From an uncultured Pseudomonadota bacterium (GTDB lineage Bacteria > Pseudomonadota > Gammaproteobacteria > Burkholderiales > SG8-39): a stretch of DNA of 64,000 nucleotides. The stretch spans positions 1-64,000 of the forward strand of contig CAIXPL010000037.1 in NCBI GenBank assembly GCA_903921325.1, written 5' to 3'. The stretch's first letter is position 1. Each line of letters opens with the position of its first letter. The notes under the pieces were generated by a model, which made no database searches, was not told the origin of the DNA, and worked only from the letters and a program-made list of their open reading frames with translations. Made by a program: the position numbers and the translations under genes. Below, piece after piece: positions 55,107-63,856 of the stretch.

Positions 55107-56125
55107 TTCTGTTCCTTTTTGTCGTGTTCAGCCGCCAGCAATTTGTCCATCAAGCGCTCGGCCAATATACAGCCCCCGTCATTGCGAATGGCGACCGGCT
55201 TCCAGTCCACCGGTTTGCAGTCGAGCAGCACTTGCTGCTGCTCGAGGATCGCCAGGTCCTCGAAAAAAGTTTCCCGGTTGAGCGTTTGCTGCGTCTCGGT
55301 GACTGACTCGTCACCCAGCGCGAAGTTACGCATGAGCCCCCAAAAATAGTGCGTCGAGCGCTCGTTCTCTGGCGTGAGCGCGTTGAGCACATAAAACTCT
55401 GCCGAACGATTTTCGCCGCTGCCAGCGACCGAACTTACCCGCGTATTGATCACCACATGGCACGGCGGGGTGAAGTCGATTCTCTGGCGGTGGTCGACAC
55501 GACCGGTGAATCCGCCCATGCGTTTGAAAAACGGAGATGGCTCGATTCCGGGCATCTCGCGGGTGACCCGCACGCCGCGCCCATACGTTTCGGTGCGGAT
55601 CGGGTGGTCGGTGACCGCCGCGGTACCGAGCGTCTTGCGGTGCACGTAGCGCGCGTGAGTCAAGTCGAGCAGGTTGTCGCGCACATAGCCGTAATTGGCT
55701 TTCACCTGCAGGTATTCGCTGCCACCTACCCAACCCGGATCGGCGAGCCAGTGATAGTCGGGCAGGCGCGATTCGTCGGCCCGATTTGCATCGCCCATCC
55801 AGACGAACACCCAGCCCCAGCGCTCAATGACGGTGTAACTGCGTACCCGCGCTCGCGCCGGGATCGTCGTCATCCCGGGGATGTGTATGCAGGTACCCGA
55901 GGGGTCAAACGTGAAGCCGTGATAGCCACAGGCGAGCGATTCGCCGCAGACTTCACCCGAGGACAGCGGGGCGCCGCGATGCGGGCAGCGATCTTCCAAT
56001 ATGACCGCGCGGCCGGATGTGCTGCGGTAGAGCACGAGCGGTTCGCCAAGCAGCCAGCGCTGCACGGGGCGTTCGACGAACTCGCGGCTGAACCCCGCCA
56101 CATACCATTCGTTACGCAGAAACAT
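55103..56125 (-). CDS. Rieske non-haem iron oxygenase, vanillate demethylase-like
   Basis: A 340-residue oxygenase alpha subunit. The Rieske 2Fe-2S ligands are Cys47/His49 and Cys66/His69 (CPHRG...CGYHG), 16 residues apart. The mononuclear iron site has Asp154, His157 and His162 in NLLDLTHARYVH, a pattern of the VanA/aromatic O-demethylase branch. A reductase partner is not adjacent. It lies between the sulfatase and the MetE-like gene, overlapping the latter. Confidence 0.9.
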   Translation of the reverse strand: MFLRNEWYVAGFSREFVERPVQRWLLGEPLVLYRSTSGRAVILEDRCPHRGAPLSSGEVCGESLACGYHGFTFDPSGTCIHIPGMTTIPARARVRSYTVIERWGWVFVWMGDANRADESRLPDYHWLADPGWVGGSEYLQVKANYGYVRDNLLDLTHARYVHRKTLGTAAVTDHPIRTETYGRGVRVTREMPGIEPSPFFKRMGGFTGRVDHRQRIDFTPPCHVVINTRVSSVAGSGENRSAEFYVLNALTPENERSTHYFWGLMRNFALGDESVTETQQTLNRETFFEDLAILEQQQVLLDCKPVDWKPVAIRNDGGCILAERLMDKLLAAEHDKKEQK

Positions 56126-56140
56126 CAGCGCTGTGCCCTC

Positions 56141-57718
56141 TTACCAGACGCCAATCGTCACGCCGCCCGCCGCCGCCGGGCTGGGGCGCCGTGCGACTGC
56201 TTCATCGGTCATGCCAATGCGATTGCGTCGCTCGCGCATCCAGTCAAACAGCAGGTGGTAGAGCGCGTCACGTGCATTTGAATAGATCGCGCCACGGTCG
56301 CGGCCGCGGTCAGCGAGCTCCAGCGGGTCTTCCTGCAAGTCGAACAGCTGTGGCGGGAAATCGCGCCCGAAGTGCACGAGTTTCCAGCGCTCGGTGCAGG
56401 TCATCACCATGCGCGCTTCACGCGGTTGCAGACCGAGCTTGCGCGCGGTCGGGTAGATCGCGAAATCCAGTTCCGCAAACGCTGCTTCGCGTACTTTGGC
56501 GGCAGTGCCGTGCAGCAGTGGCAGGATCGAGCGCCCCTCGATGATGTGGGTGGGGATCTTCAAGCCCAATGCATCCATGAAGGTGGGCACCAGGTCTACC
56601 GCCTCGACCAGCGCGTTGCAGACCGCGCCGCGCTTCGCCTCCGGGCTGGGATCGACCATGATGAAGGGCACCCGCACCCCCTGTTCGTACATGAACTCCT
56701 TCTCACCCTGCCAGTGGTCGCCCTGGTAGTCGCCATGATCGGCGGTGAATACGATCATGGTGTCCGCAAGGCGCCCCGCCTTGTCGAGAAAATCCATGAC
56801 GCGGCCGAGGTGGTCATCGATCTGTTTCACCAGACCCATGTAGGTCGGCTGCATGTTCAGACGGACTTCGTCCTTTGAAAAAGCCACCGACTCGGGATGT
56901 TCCTGAAAGCCGCGGAAGATCGGGTTGGCGTCATCGCTGCGCTCGGCTTCAGAGCGCACGGGTGCCTGAGCATCCTCGCGCCCGAACAAGTCGTGGTACG
57001 GCGCCGAGGCGATGTAAGGCCAGTGCGGCTTGATGAAGGACATGTGCAGGCACCAGGGCTGCGCGCCCTGTTCGGTAATGAACTCGATCGCGCGCTTGGC
57101 AGTGTAGGCGGTCTCGGAGAACTCCTCCGGCAGGCGTGCCGGACGGTGCGCATTGCGAATCAGCCAGCCACTGGCGAGTGCCCCTTTTTCGTCCAAACCG
57201 GAATTCGCCCATTCATGCCACGGGTTCTTGCCGGCAAAGCCGTTGGCACGCAGGTACTCGTTGTAGGCAAGATCGTGCGGGGTGTTCGGATCGGGGTGGA
57301 TCCCGTCATCACGCCAATATTCTTCAAAGCCGCCAGTGCTGATGAGTCTGCCCACGCCTTTGTCGGGAGACAGGCCGAGCCACGCCATGCCGTCCACATC
57401 GGGTTCGTGGTGCGTCTTGCCTACCACTGCGACTCGCACGCCGGCGGGGCGCAGGTAATCGCCCAGAGTACGTTCGCCGACGGGCAGTGGCACAAAGTTC
57501 CAGGTCGCGCCGTGAGAGAGCGTGTAGCGCCCGGTGTAATAGGACATGCGCGAGGGACCACACACCGGTGCCTGCACATAAGCGCGCGTGAAACGGGTTC
57601 CGCGAGCCGCAAGCGCATCGATCGCCGGGGTCGCAATGCGTTTGTTCCCGTAGCAGGACAGATGGTCTGCCCGCAACTGGTCGCACATGATGAAAAGAAT
57701 GTTCTTTACTTTGGACAT
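56141..57718 (-). CDS. Sulfatase (alkaline phosphatase superfamily)
   Basis: A 525-residue sulfatase. Cys53 in CGPSR (C-x-P-S-R) is the formylglycine site, and further metal/substrate segments MCDQLRADHLSC, DGIHPDPNTPHD and FTADHGDYQGDHWQGEKE are present. No signal peptide is evident, so it may be cytoplasmic. Such enzymes hydrolyse sulfate or phosphonate esters. It is the first gene of an operon with a Rieske oxygenase, a MetE-like protein and a Bug receptor; an anaerobic sulfatase-maturase gene is not seen nearby. Confidence 0.9.
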   Translation of the reverse strand: MSKVKNILFIMCDQLRADHLSCYGNKRIATPAIDALAARGTRFTRAYVQAPVCGPSRMSYYTGRYTLSHGATWNFVPLPVGERTLGDYLRPAGVRVAVVGKTHHEPDVDGMAWLGLSPDKGVGRLISTGGFEEYWRDDGIHPDPNTPHDLAYNEYLRANGFAGKNPWHEWANSGLDEKGALASGWLIRNAHRPARLPEEFSETAYTAKRAIEFITEQGAQPWCLHMSFIKPHWPYIASAPYHDLFGREDAQAPVRSEAERSDDANPIFRGFQEHPESVAFSKDEVRLNMQPTYMGLVKQIDDHLGRVMDFLDKAGRLADTMIVFTADHGDYQGDHWQGEKEFMYEQGVRVPFIMVDPSPEAKRGAVCNALVEAVDLVPTFMDALGLKIPTHIIEGRSILPLLHGTAAKVREAAFAELDFAIYPTARKLGLQPREARMVMTCTERWKLVHFGRDFPPQLFDLQEDPLELADRGRDRGAIYSNARDALYHLLFDWMRERRNRIGMTDEAVARRPSPAAAGGVTIGVW

Positions 57719-57784
57719 GAAGCTTCGCTCGTCGTGGAGAAACGCTGTAGCGGCGGGTCACCGCCCGTCCTTGCGCGCATTTTT

Positions 57785-57898
57785 GCATGATTGCGCATCT
57801 GAATACCGATTGAGGTCGCATCACGATTGAGTGCGATTGAGCCCGAGTGTGTGCGAGTGAGTGCACCGCACCGGGTCGCGGTGATGCGATGCTCATGC
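57785..57898. repeat. 10-bp tandem repeats flanked by an inverted repeat
   Basis: Four tandem 10-bp units of the form CGAnTGAGTG (57824-57863) and a further copy CGATTGAG at 57807-57814 lie in the divergent sulfatase/monooxygenase promoter region. GCATGATTGCGCATC (57785-57799) and GATGCGATGCTCATGC (57883-57898) are imperfect inverted copies flanking the array. The 10-bp period equals one DNA turn, which suits cooperative binding of an activator. No regulator gene is adjacent. Confidence 0.6.
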
Positions 57899-57973
57899 TA
57901 GCCTGCCGGCCGACAAGGCATCAGCGCCCGATGGCTCAGGCGGCAGACGAAACGCGACATGAGGAGGCGGCAG

Positions 57974-59737
57974 GTGAAACAGGTTGATGTGCCGGTACTG
58001 ATCTGCGGCGCGGGTGGGTGCGGGCTTGGTCTGACTATTCTTCTTGCCGATCTTGGCGTGCACAGCCTTGCGGTCGAACGTAATGCTCAAACCACTGATC
58101 ATCCACGCGCGCACATTCTCAACACCCGCACGCTTGAGATCTTTCGTCAGCATGGACTCGCTGACGAGGTTTATCGCCAGGGCACGCCGACCGCGGGAAT
58201 GGAGCGCATTTCTTTTCGCACCTCACTCGGTGGTGATGGGCCATTGGACCGGCAACTGATCGGCAATCTTGATGGCTACGGCGGGGGGGCACTCAGGGCT
58301 CGCTACGAGGCCGACAGTGCCTGCCGCGCCACCAACCTGCCACTGATGCAACTTGAACCTTTGCTGCGCGCTGCGGCCGAACAGCGCGCTCCGGGCGGCA
58401 CGCGCTTTCATCACGAACTTGTTTCGTTCGAGCAGGATGAAGCGGGCGTGACCTCTCGCATTCACGACCATGATTCGGGTGAGGAGTACATGGTGCGTTC
58501 GCGCTACCTGATCGCGGCCGATGGCGGCAAGACAGTCGGCCGCGCGCTTGGCGCCGAGATGGAGGGGCCGCGCCATCTGCGCAAAATGGTGAATACATAT
58601 TTCGTGGGTGATCTCTCATCGTGGATCGACGATGACGGCGTGTTGATCTATTACTTCATCAATCCGGACGGCCGCGGCCAGTGGGCTGGTGGGGGGCTGG
58701 TCAAGACTGGACCAACGCGCTGGGACAGGCACTCGGAATCATGGGTGTTCATGCGCGAACTCTCGCCCGATGATTCTGATGAAATGGACGAGATCAACGT
58801 CGTCGCACGTATGCGCGAGTTGCTGCGCCTGCCAGAGAGCTTCCAGCCTGAAGTTCGCAAGATTGGGCGCTGGGACGTGCAGGGGGTGGTGGCAAAGAAG
58901 TATCGCTTTGGTCGGGTTCTCCTCGCCGGCGATGCCGCGCATCGTCATCCACCGGTGAGCGCACTGGGTCTCAACACTGCCTTTGGGGACGTACACAATC
59001 TGGCCTGGAAGCTGGCGCTCGTGCTCGATGGCCAGGCGCCCGATGCGCTGCTTGAGACCTACGAGTCAGAACGCCAGCCGGTGGGTGCACGAGTGGCCGA
59101 ATGGGCGCTGCATGGATTTCGCATGCGCAGCCTGATCGATCAGTCGATCGGCCTCGCGCCAGGCCAGACCGAAGCCAATCGCAAGGCGTTCGAGCGGCTC
59201 TACTCAGATACGCCCGGTGGTGCCACCGCACGCGCCATTCTCGCTGAGGCGATGAATATTCAGCGCATCGGTCCGCAGGCGCATGACATGGAAATCGGCT
59301 ATGCGTATGAACACGGAGCACTGGTGCCCGATGGCACCCAGTTACCAGCGCGAGACCCGATGGCTGGCATCTATTACCCGGTGACCCGACCCGGCAGCCG
59401 CCTACCCCACGCGGTGCTCGAACGCGCGGGCAGGTGCCTGGGTACACATGATCTCGTCCGTCCCGGCGCCTGGACGTTGTTCTGTCACCGTGCACGCTGG
59501 CGCGCTGCTACTCGCGCGGCCGCGAACGTAACGGGCATCGCAATTGATGTCGTGGTGATCGGTGGGCAAGGTGACTACCAGGACGTCGAGGGTAGCTGGA
59601 AGCGTCTATGCCAGATCAATAGCGGTGGTGCGGTGCTTGTGCGCCCGGACACCCATGTTGCGTGGAGAAGCAAGGACATACCAGTGAGACCGGCCGCGGC
59701 GCTGGAAGACGCAATCAAGATCGCGCTGAAGCGCTAA
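57974..59737 (+). CDS. FAD-dependent aromatic monooxygenase
   Basis: A 587-residue group A flavoprotein monooxygenase. GTG 57974 is favoured because AGGAGG lies 5 bp upstream (an ATG at 57959 precedes it and lacks this spacing). The dinucleotide motif VLICGAGGCGLG, the DG motif IAADGGKT and the GD motif LLAGDAAHRHPPVSALGLNTAFGDVHNL are all present, and the C-terminal thioredoxin-like domain fits PheA/TfdB/MhpA-type phenol hydroxylases. It is divergent from the sulfatase operon and convergent with a FccB-like gene. Confidence 0.92.
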   Translation: MKQVDVPVLICGAGGCGLGLTILLADLGVHSLAVERNAQTTDHPRAHILNTRTLEIFRQHGLADEVYRQGTPTAGMERISFRTSLGGDGPLDRQLIGNLDGYGGGALRARYEADSACRATNLPLMQLEPLLRAAAEQRAPGGTRFHHELVSFEQDEAGVTSRIHDHDSGEEYMVRSRYLIAADGGKTVGRALGAEMEGPRHLRKMVNTYFVGDLSSWIDDDGVLIYYFINPDGRGQWAGGGLVKTGPTRWDRHSESWVFMRELSPDDSDEMDEINVVARMRELLRLPESFQPEVRKIGRWDVQGVVAKKYRFGRVLLAGDAAHRHPPVSALGLNTAFGDVHNLAWKLALVLDGQAPDALLETYESERQPVGARVAEWALHGFRMRSLIDQSIGLAPGQTEANRKAFERLYSDTPGGATARAILAEAMNIQRIGPQAHDMEIGYAYEHGALVPDGTQLPARDPMAGIYYPVTRPGSRLPHAVLERAGRCLGTHDLVRPGAWTLFCHRARWRAATRAAANVTGIAIDVVVIGGQGDYQDVEGSWKRLCQINSGGAVLVRPDTHVAWRSKDIPVRPAAALEDAIKIALKR

Positions 59738-59753
59738 AGTCTCACTGATCAAA

Positions 59754-61034
59754 TCAGGAAAACGCCTCCGCCCACAGCGCCCGTGCCCAGATCCAGGCCC
59801 GCTCGGCATCCTGTTCGGTTGCCGTCGCTGCGGTCTGCGCAGTGCCCTTGCGCGTGATCATGGATCTGATCGCTGGATCGTAGTCGTGGGTCGCGCTCAC
59901 ATGCCCGGCCCGTTGCGCGTTCACAAAGCTATAGCAGGCACTGTCCATCACCGGCGCCGGGTCGAGCGGTCGTTCGGTCAACTCGGCGACGATCGCGGCG
60001 GCAGCCACTCTGGCCTGCTGAGCGGCCATGGTCGCCGACTTTGGCATTGCCGATGCTGCCAGCGTGGCATCGCCCAGTACATGGACGCTTTTCACCGCGA
60101 CCGATTCCATGCTGAGCCAGTTGACCCCGCACCAGCGCTTGTTGGCGGTGATGAGATGACTGGCGCGGGCCAATTCACCGGCGTGCTGCGGTGGTATCAG
60201 ATTGATGACATCGGCTCGCACATCATCGAATACGAGCTTCACGGTTTTTGTCGCCGGATCGATATCGGCCAGTTCGCTATTGGGTCGATAGTCGATCATG
60301 CCTTTGTATTGGTCGCGCCACGCGCTGCTGAACAGGCTCTTCTCAGCCGTGAGCTCCGGGTTGCTGTCGAGGACGATGATTTTTGAGCGCGGCTTGTTGC
60401 GTTGAAAATACAGTGCGATCTGGCACACCCGCTCGTAGGGCGCGGGCAGGCAGCGGTACGGTGCAGTGGGAATGTGGATCGCAAACACGCCCCCGTCGGG
60501 CATCGCATCGAGCTGGGCTTTCAGCAGCGTAGTCTGCTCGCCCGCCCGCCAGGCATGCGGGATGCCTGCGCGGGCAGCCGGGTCTTGTAGAGAGGGGATG
60601 TCCTGATAATCAAAATCCACTCCAGGGGAGACCACCACCTTGTCGTAGGGCAGCACCTGCCCGCCATACAGGCGGACCTCGCCGCGATCAGCATCAATGG
60701 CAATCGCCGCGCCTTGCACGACGCGTACGCCCCGACGTTGCAGGCCACTGAACTCAAAGCGCAGGCTGTCGAGGGCAATCGAACCCGAGTACACCAGATT
60801 GCTCATCGGGCAGGATACAAAGGCCGCTTGCCGCTCGACCAGGGTGACGTCGATGTGCGGCGCCAATTGCTTGATCAGATTGGCTGCCGTGGCACCACCG
60901 AAGCCGCCACCGATCACCACCACCCTTGCGAGCGCCGCAGCGCGCGAGGACGATGGCCGGAGCGCTGGCCCAAGCGCTGCGAACAAGGCCACGGACTGCA
61001 GGAAGGAGCGGCGACTGGGACCGGCAGCGGTCAT
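59754..61034 (-). CDS. Flavocytochrome c sulfide dehydrogenase FAD subunit (FccB/SoxF)-like
   Basis: A 426-residue secreted flavoprotein. A Tat signal (RRSFLQS) precedes the Rossmann fold VVVIGGGFGGATAANLIK. Cys residues corresponding to the redox pair of FccB occur in PYRCLPAPYERVC and NKRWCGVN, and the C-terminal FCSD domain is present. FccB oxidises sulfide and reduces a cytochrome; no adjacent cytochrome subunit gene is seen, so its partner is unknown. It converges with the monooxygenase gene and is divergent from the ABC binding-protein gene. Confidence 0.88.
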   Translation of the reverse strand: MTAAGPSRRSFLQSVALFAALGPALRPSSSRAAALARVVVIGGGFGGATAANLIKQLAPHIDVTLVERQAAFVSCPMSNLVYSGSIALDSLRFEFSGLQRRGVRVVQGAAIAIDADRGEVRLYGGQVLPYDKVVVSPGVDFDYQDIPSLQDPAARAGIPHAWRAGEQTTLLKAQLDAMPDGGVFAIHIPTAPYRCLPAPYERVCQIALYFQRNKPRSKIIVLDSNPELTAEKSLFSSAWRDQYKGMIDYRPNSELADIDPATKTVKLVFDDVRADVINLIPPQHAGELARASHLITANKRWCGVNWLSMESVAVKSVHVLGDATLAASAMPKSATMAAQQARVAAAAIVAELTERPLDPAPVMDSACYSFVNAQRAGHVSATHDYDPAIRSMITRKGTAQTAATATEQDAERAWIWARALWAEAFS

Positions 61035-61274
61035 TCGAAGTGCTCACAAAAACGGACGCCGCTGCAGTATAGCGACAGGGCGTTTTCGCGCCACTGAGTT
61101 ATGCTCTCCCAGGACATCGAATGGACGACACATCAGGCGCCCAAAGGAATTTCAACGGAGGCGCCGCCGGCAACACGCAGACGCTGGCGCAAGCGAAAAT
61201 CACGCAGACACAATGCAGGCAGGCAAAAAATTACGCGGGCGGGCAACTGACCCGCAGGCAGCAAGGGGGCAACA

Positions 61275-62483
61275 ATGAGCGAATTGATGAAAAAAGACCG
61301 GTACCGATCGCACCTGTGTGATGCGTTCAATGGTCCGCGCGCCCTGGCCCTGGCTCTGGCTCTGTGCGCCGTGGCGCTATCGACAGCCCACGCTCAGGCG
61401 CCGGCGCCGGCCAGCGGTTCACGCAACCTGCTGATCGGTGAAATCACACCGATGAGCGGCCCTGCCGCAACGGTGGGCACCCGGTTGCATCAGGTCAATA
61501 AACTCTGGGTGGATGATCTGAACCGGCTGGGGGGGGTGAATGGCCAGACCCTTGAGTTGCTCACCTGTAACGACGAAGCGCGCCCGGAGCGCGCGGCTTC
61601 CTGTACCCGGGATCTGATCGACAAAGGCGTGAGCCTGCTGTTACTGAACGCGTTGACTGCGGGTGTGCGTGCCGCTCAGCCCTTGCTCACCAATGGGCCG
61701 ATAGCGCTGGTGCTCACGCCCAACATAGTGCCTTCAGCCGATAGCTTCATGTTTCAGGTAAGTCCCTCCGAGGTCGATCTCACGCGTGCCATCGCGCGCT
61801 GGCTGAACGCCGGATCGGCCCGTTCGCTGGCGGTCGTTGCGGCCACCGACGCCAGTGGCGAGAGCGCGGTCGGTGCGGCGCGTCAGGTCTTTCCCGGTGC
61901 GGGTATTGAACTGAAACTGGCCCGTATTGACCTGCGTGCGACCGATGCGTCCAGTCAGCTTGCGGCCGTCGCCGCCGGTGACGTAAAGGCCATCTACTCC
62001 GCGTATTCAGGTGGTGGTGCCAGTGTGGTCGTGAAGGGGTATCACAATCTCGAGCTCGCGCAACCCCTCATCGTGAGCTACGCCAACATCAATGCCGCAT
62101 TCGTGCGCATCGTGCGCGATGAATTGCCCGCGCGCTTACTCGGTACGAGCATTGGTGCCCTGGTGCCCGACGAGTTGCCGCAGGCCGACGCGCGCGAGCG
62201 TGCGCGGGCTTTTGCGCGACGCTATCAGGAGGTCTATGGCGAAGCGCCCGACATGCTCAATCTGATCGGCAAACTCTCGGTGGATACCGCCGAGTCGATA
62301 CTGCGCCACGTGGCCAACCCGGGTGACGCCAAGGCCGTCAAGCAGTACCTGGAGAGCACGCCGATCGAGAGTTTGCACAGCATTCGTTTCTCGCCACAAA
62401 ATCATGTCGGGCTGGGCCTCTCCGATGTGATGCTGGTCGAACTGAAGGCCGGGCGCTGGGTTAAAGCAGGGCCGGTCCAATGA
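61275..62483 (+). CDS. Branched-chain-type ABC transporter substrate-binding protein
   Basis: A 402-residue periplasmic binding protein (LivJ/Peripla_BP_6 type). The N-terminus through ALALCAVALSTAHAQA is a signal peptide. The family motifs LIGEITPMSGPAATVGTRLHQVNKLWVDDLNRLGGVNGQTLELL and SYANINAAFVRIVRDELPARLLGT are present. No LivFGHM permease genes are nearby. Its TGA overlaps the P450 ATG (ATGA), suggesting import and oxidation of the same compound. Confidence 0.9.
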   Translation: MSELMKKDRYRSHLCDAFNGPRALALALALCAVALSTAHAQAPAPASGSRNLLIGEITPMSGPAATVGTRLHQVNKLWVDDLNRLGGVNGQTLELLTCNDEARPERAASCTRDLIDKGVSLLLLNALTAGVRAAQPLLTNGPIALVLTPNIVPSADSFMFQVSPSEVDLTRAIARWLNAGSARSLAVVAATDASGESAVGAARQVFPGAGIELKLARIDLRATDASSQLAAVAAGDVKAIYSAYSGGGASVVVKGYHNLELAQPLIVSYANINAAFVRIVRDELPARLLGTSIGALVPDELPQADARERARAFARRYQEVYGEAPDMLNLIGKLSVDTAESILRHVANPGDAKAVKQYLESTPIESLHSIRFSPQNHVGLGLSDVMLVELKAGRWVKAGPVQ

Positions 62484-63727
62484 GCGCGCCCGATCAGGCC
62501 CTGCTCGCCGATCTGGCCGAGCGCTACGATCCGTTTCGTGACCCCTTGCTTGCGGACCCCTATCCGTTTTTTGCCGAAGCTCAGCGGGCAACGCCGGCGT
62601 TTTTCAGTCCGCAGTTGAATTACTGGGTCATAACGCGCTATGCCGATGTGCGTGAGGCCTTGAAGAACACCCAGGATTTTTCTGCCGCGAATACGCTTGA
62701 GACGCTCAAGCCGCTGTGCCCGCATGCACGCGCGGTGCTGATCGAGGGCAAGGTGCAGCCGCCTGCGGCGCTCACCAATAATGACCCGCCTTCGCATACC
62801 CGGGTGCGGCGCGTGGCCAATGGTGCGTTCACACCGCGCCGGGTGGCCGTGATGGAAGATTTCATTCGCACGACGACGCGTACGTTTCTTGATGAACGAT
62901 TCCGTGATGGATCAGCCGACCTCATTGCCGATCTGGCCTGGGAATTGCCGGCGCAAGTGATCTTCCGCGTCATTGGTCTGTCCAATGACGAGGTGCGGCG
63001 AATCAAGGCGGCAGCGCAAAACCGCTTGCTGTTCAACTGGGGCTTGCCGAGCGATGCGGAGCAGGTGGCCCTTGCCGAAGACACCGTTGACCTGTGGCAT
63101 TTCATCCAGGGCTTTGTCGCCGACCGGGCGCGCTCACCGCGCGATGATTTCACCAGCGATCTGCTGGCTGCCCGCGATGAGGGTTCACCGGGATTGAGCG
63201 AGCCCGAGGTCTGTTCGGTGTTGCTTGCCTTGCTGGTCGCTGGACATGAAACGACCACGTCACTGATCGGTAATGCGGTACGCTGGCTGCTCGCTGACCC
63301 ACGCGACTGGGCCGCGATCGCCGCCGATCATGCGCTGCTGCCTGATGCAATCGAGGAAGTGCTGCGCCTGGAGCCCTCGATTCATACCTGGCGCCGTCGC
63401 ACCCGTCATGCGGTGACTTTCGCCGGGCAGGAGCTGCCGGCCGGGGCCAACCTGCTCTTGCTGATCGGGGCTGCCAATCGCGACCCGAGCGTATTTGCAG
63501 AGCCCGATCGATTTGATATCCGGCGCAGTAATGCGCGCGAGCACATGGCGTTCGGCTACGGTTCACACATCTGCCTGGGCGCACCGCTTGCGCGCCTGGA
63601 AGCCCGGGTCGTACTCGAAGAATTGAGCCATCGCTATCCGCGCTTGCGTCTGGCGGGCGATCAGCCGATGCGGGTTTTGCCGACCGTGTCCTTTCGCGGA
63701 CCGCTGGAGCTGCAAGTGACCTGGTGA
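62480..63727 (+). CDS. Cytochrome P450
   Basis: A 415-residue soluble class I-type P450. The I-helix LLVAGHETTTSL, the ExxR motif EEVLRLEP and the haem loop FGYGSHICLGAPLARLEA with Cys365 as the thiolate ligand are intact. It needs a ferredoxin/ferredoxin reductase partner, none of which is seen next to it. It is translationally coupled to the ABC binding-protein gene. The substrate is unknown; a terpenoid or alkyl-aromatic is possible. Confidence 0.94.
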   Translation: MSAPDQALLADLAERYDPFRDPLLADPYPFFAEAQRATPAFFSPQLNYWVITRYADVREALKNTQDFSAANTLETLKPLCPHARAVLIEGKVQPPAALTNNDPPSHTRVRRVANGAFTPRRVAVMEDFIRTTTRTFLDERFRDGSADLIADLAWELPAQVIFRVIGLSNDEVRRIKAAAQNRLLFNWGLPSDAEQVALAEDTVDLWHFIQGFVADRARSPRDDFTSDLLAARDEGSPGLSEPEVCSVLLALLVAGHETTTSLIGNAVRWLLADPRDWAAIAADHALLPDAIEEVLRLEPSIHTWRRRTRHAVTFAGQELPAGANLLLLIGAANRDPSVFAEPDRFDIRRSNAREHMAFGYGSHICLGAPLARLEARVVLEELSHRYPRLRLAGDQPMRVLPTVSFRGPLELQVTW

Positions 63728-63856
63728 GCCGGTTTATCCAACGGCAATCGGCGGGAAGCCCGGAATCCCCCGACTTGCTCGGGTGACCGGAACGCCGTAC
63801 CGACTGGCCAACGCTCGGCAGCGCGATTGTGTACCGGCCAGCGGGTTCGCCGTCGG

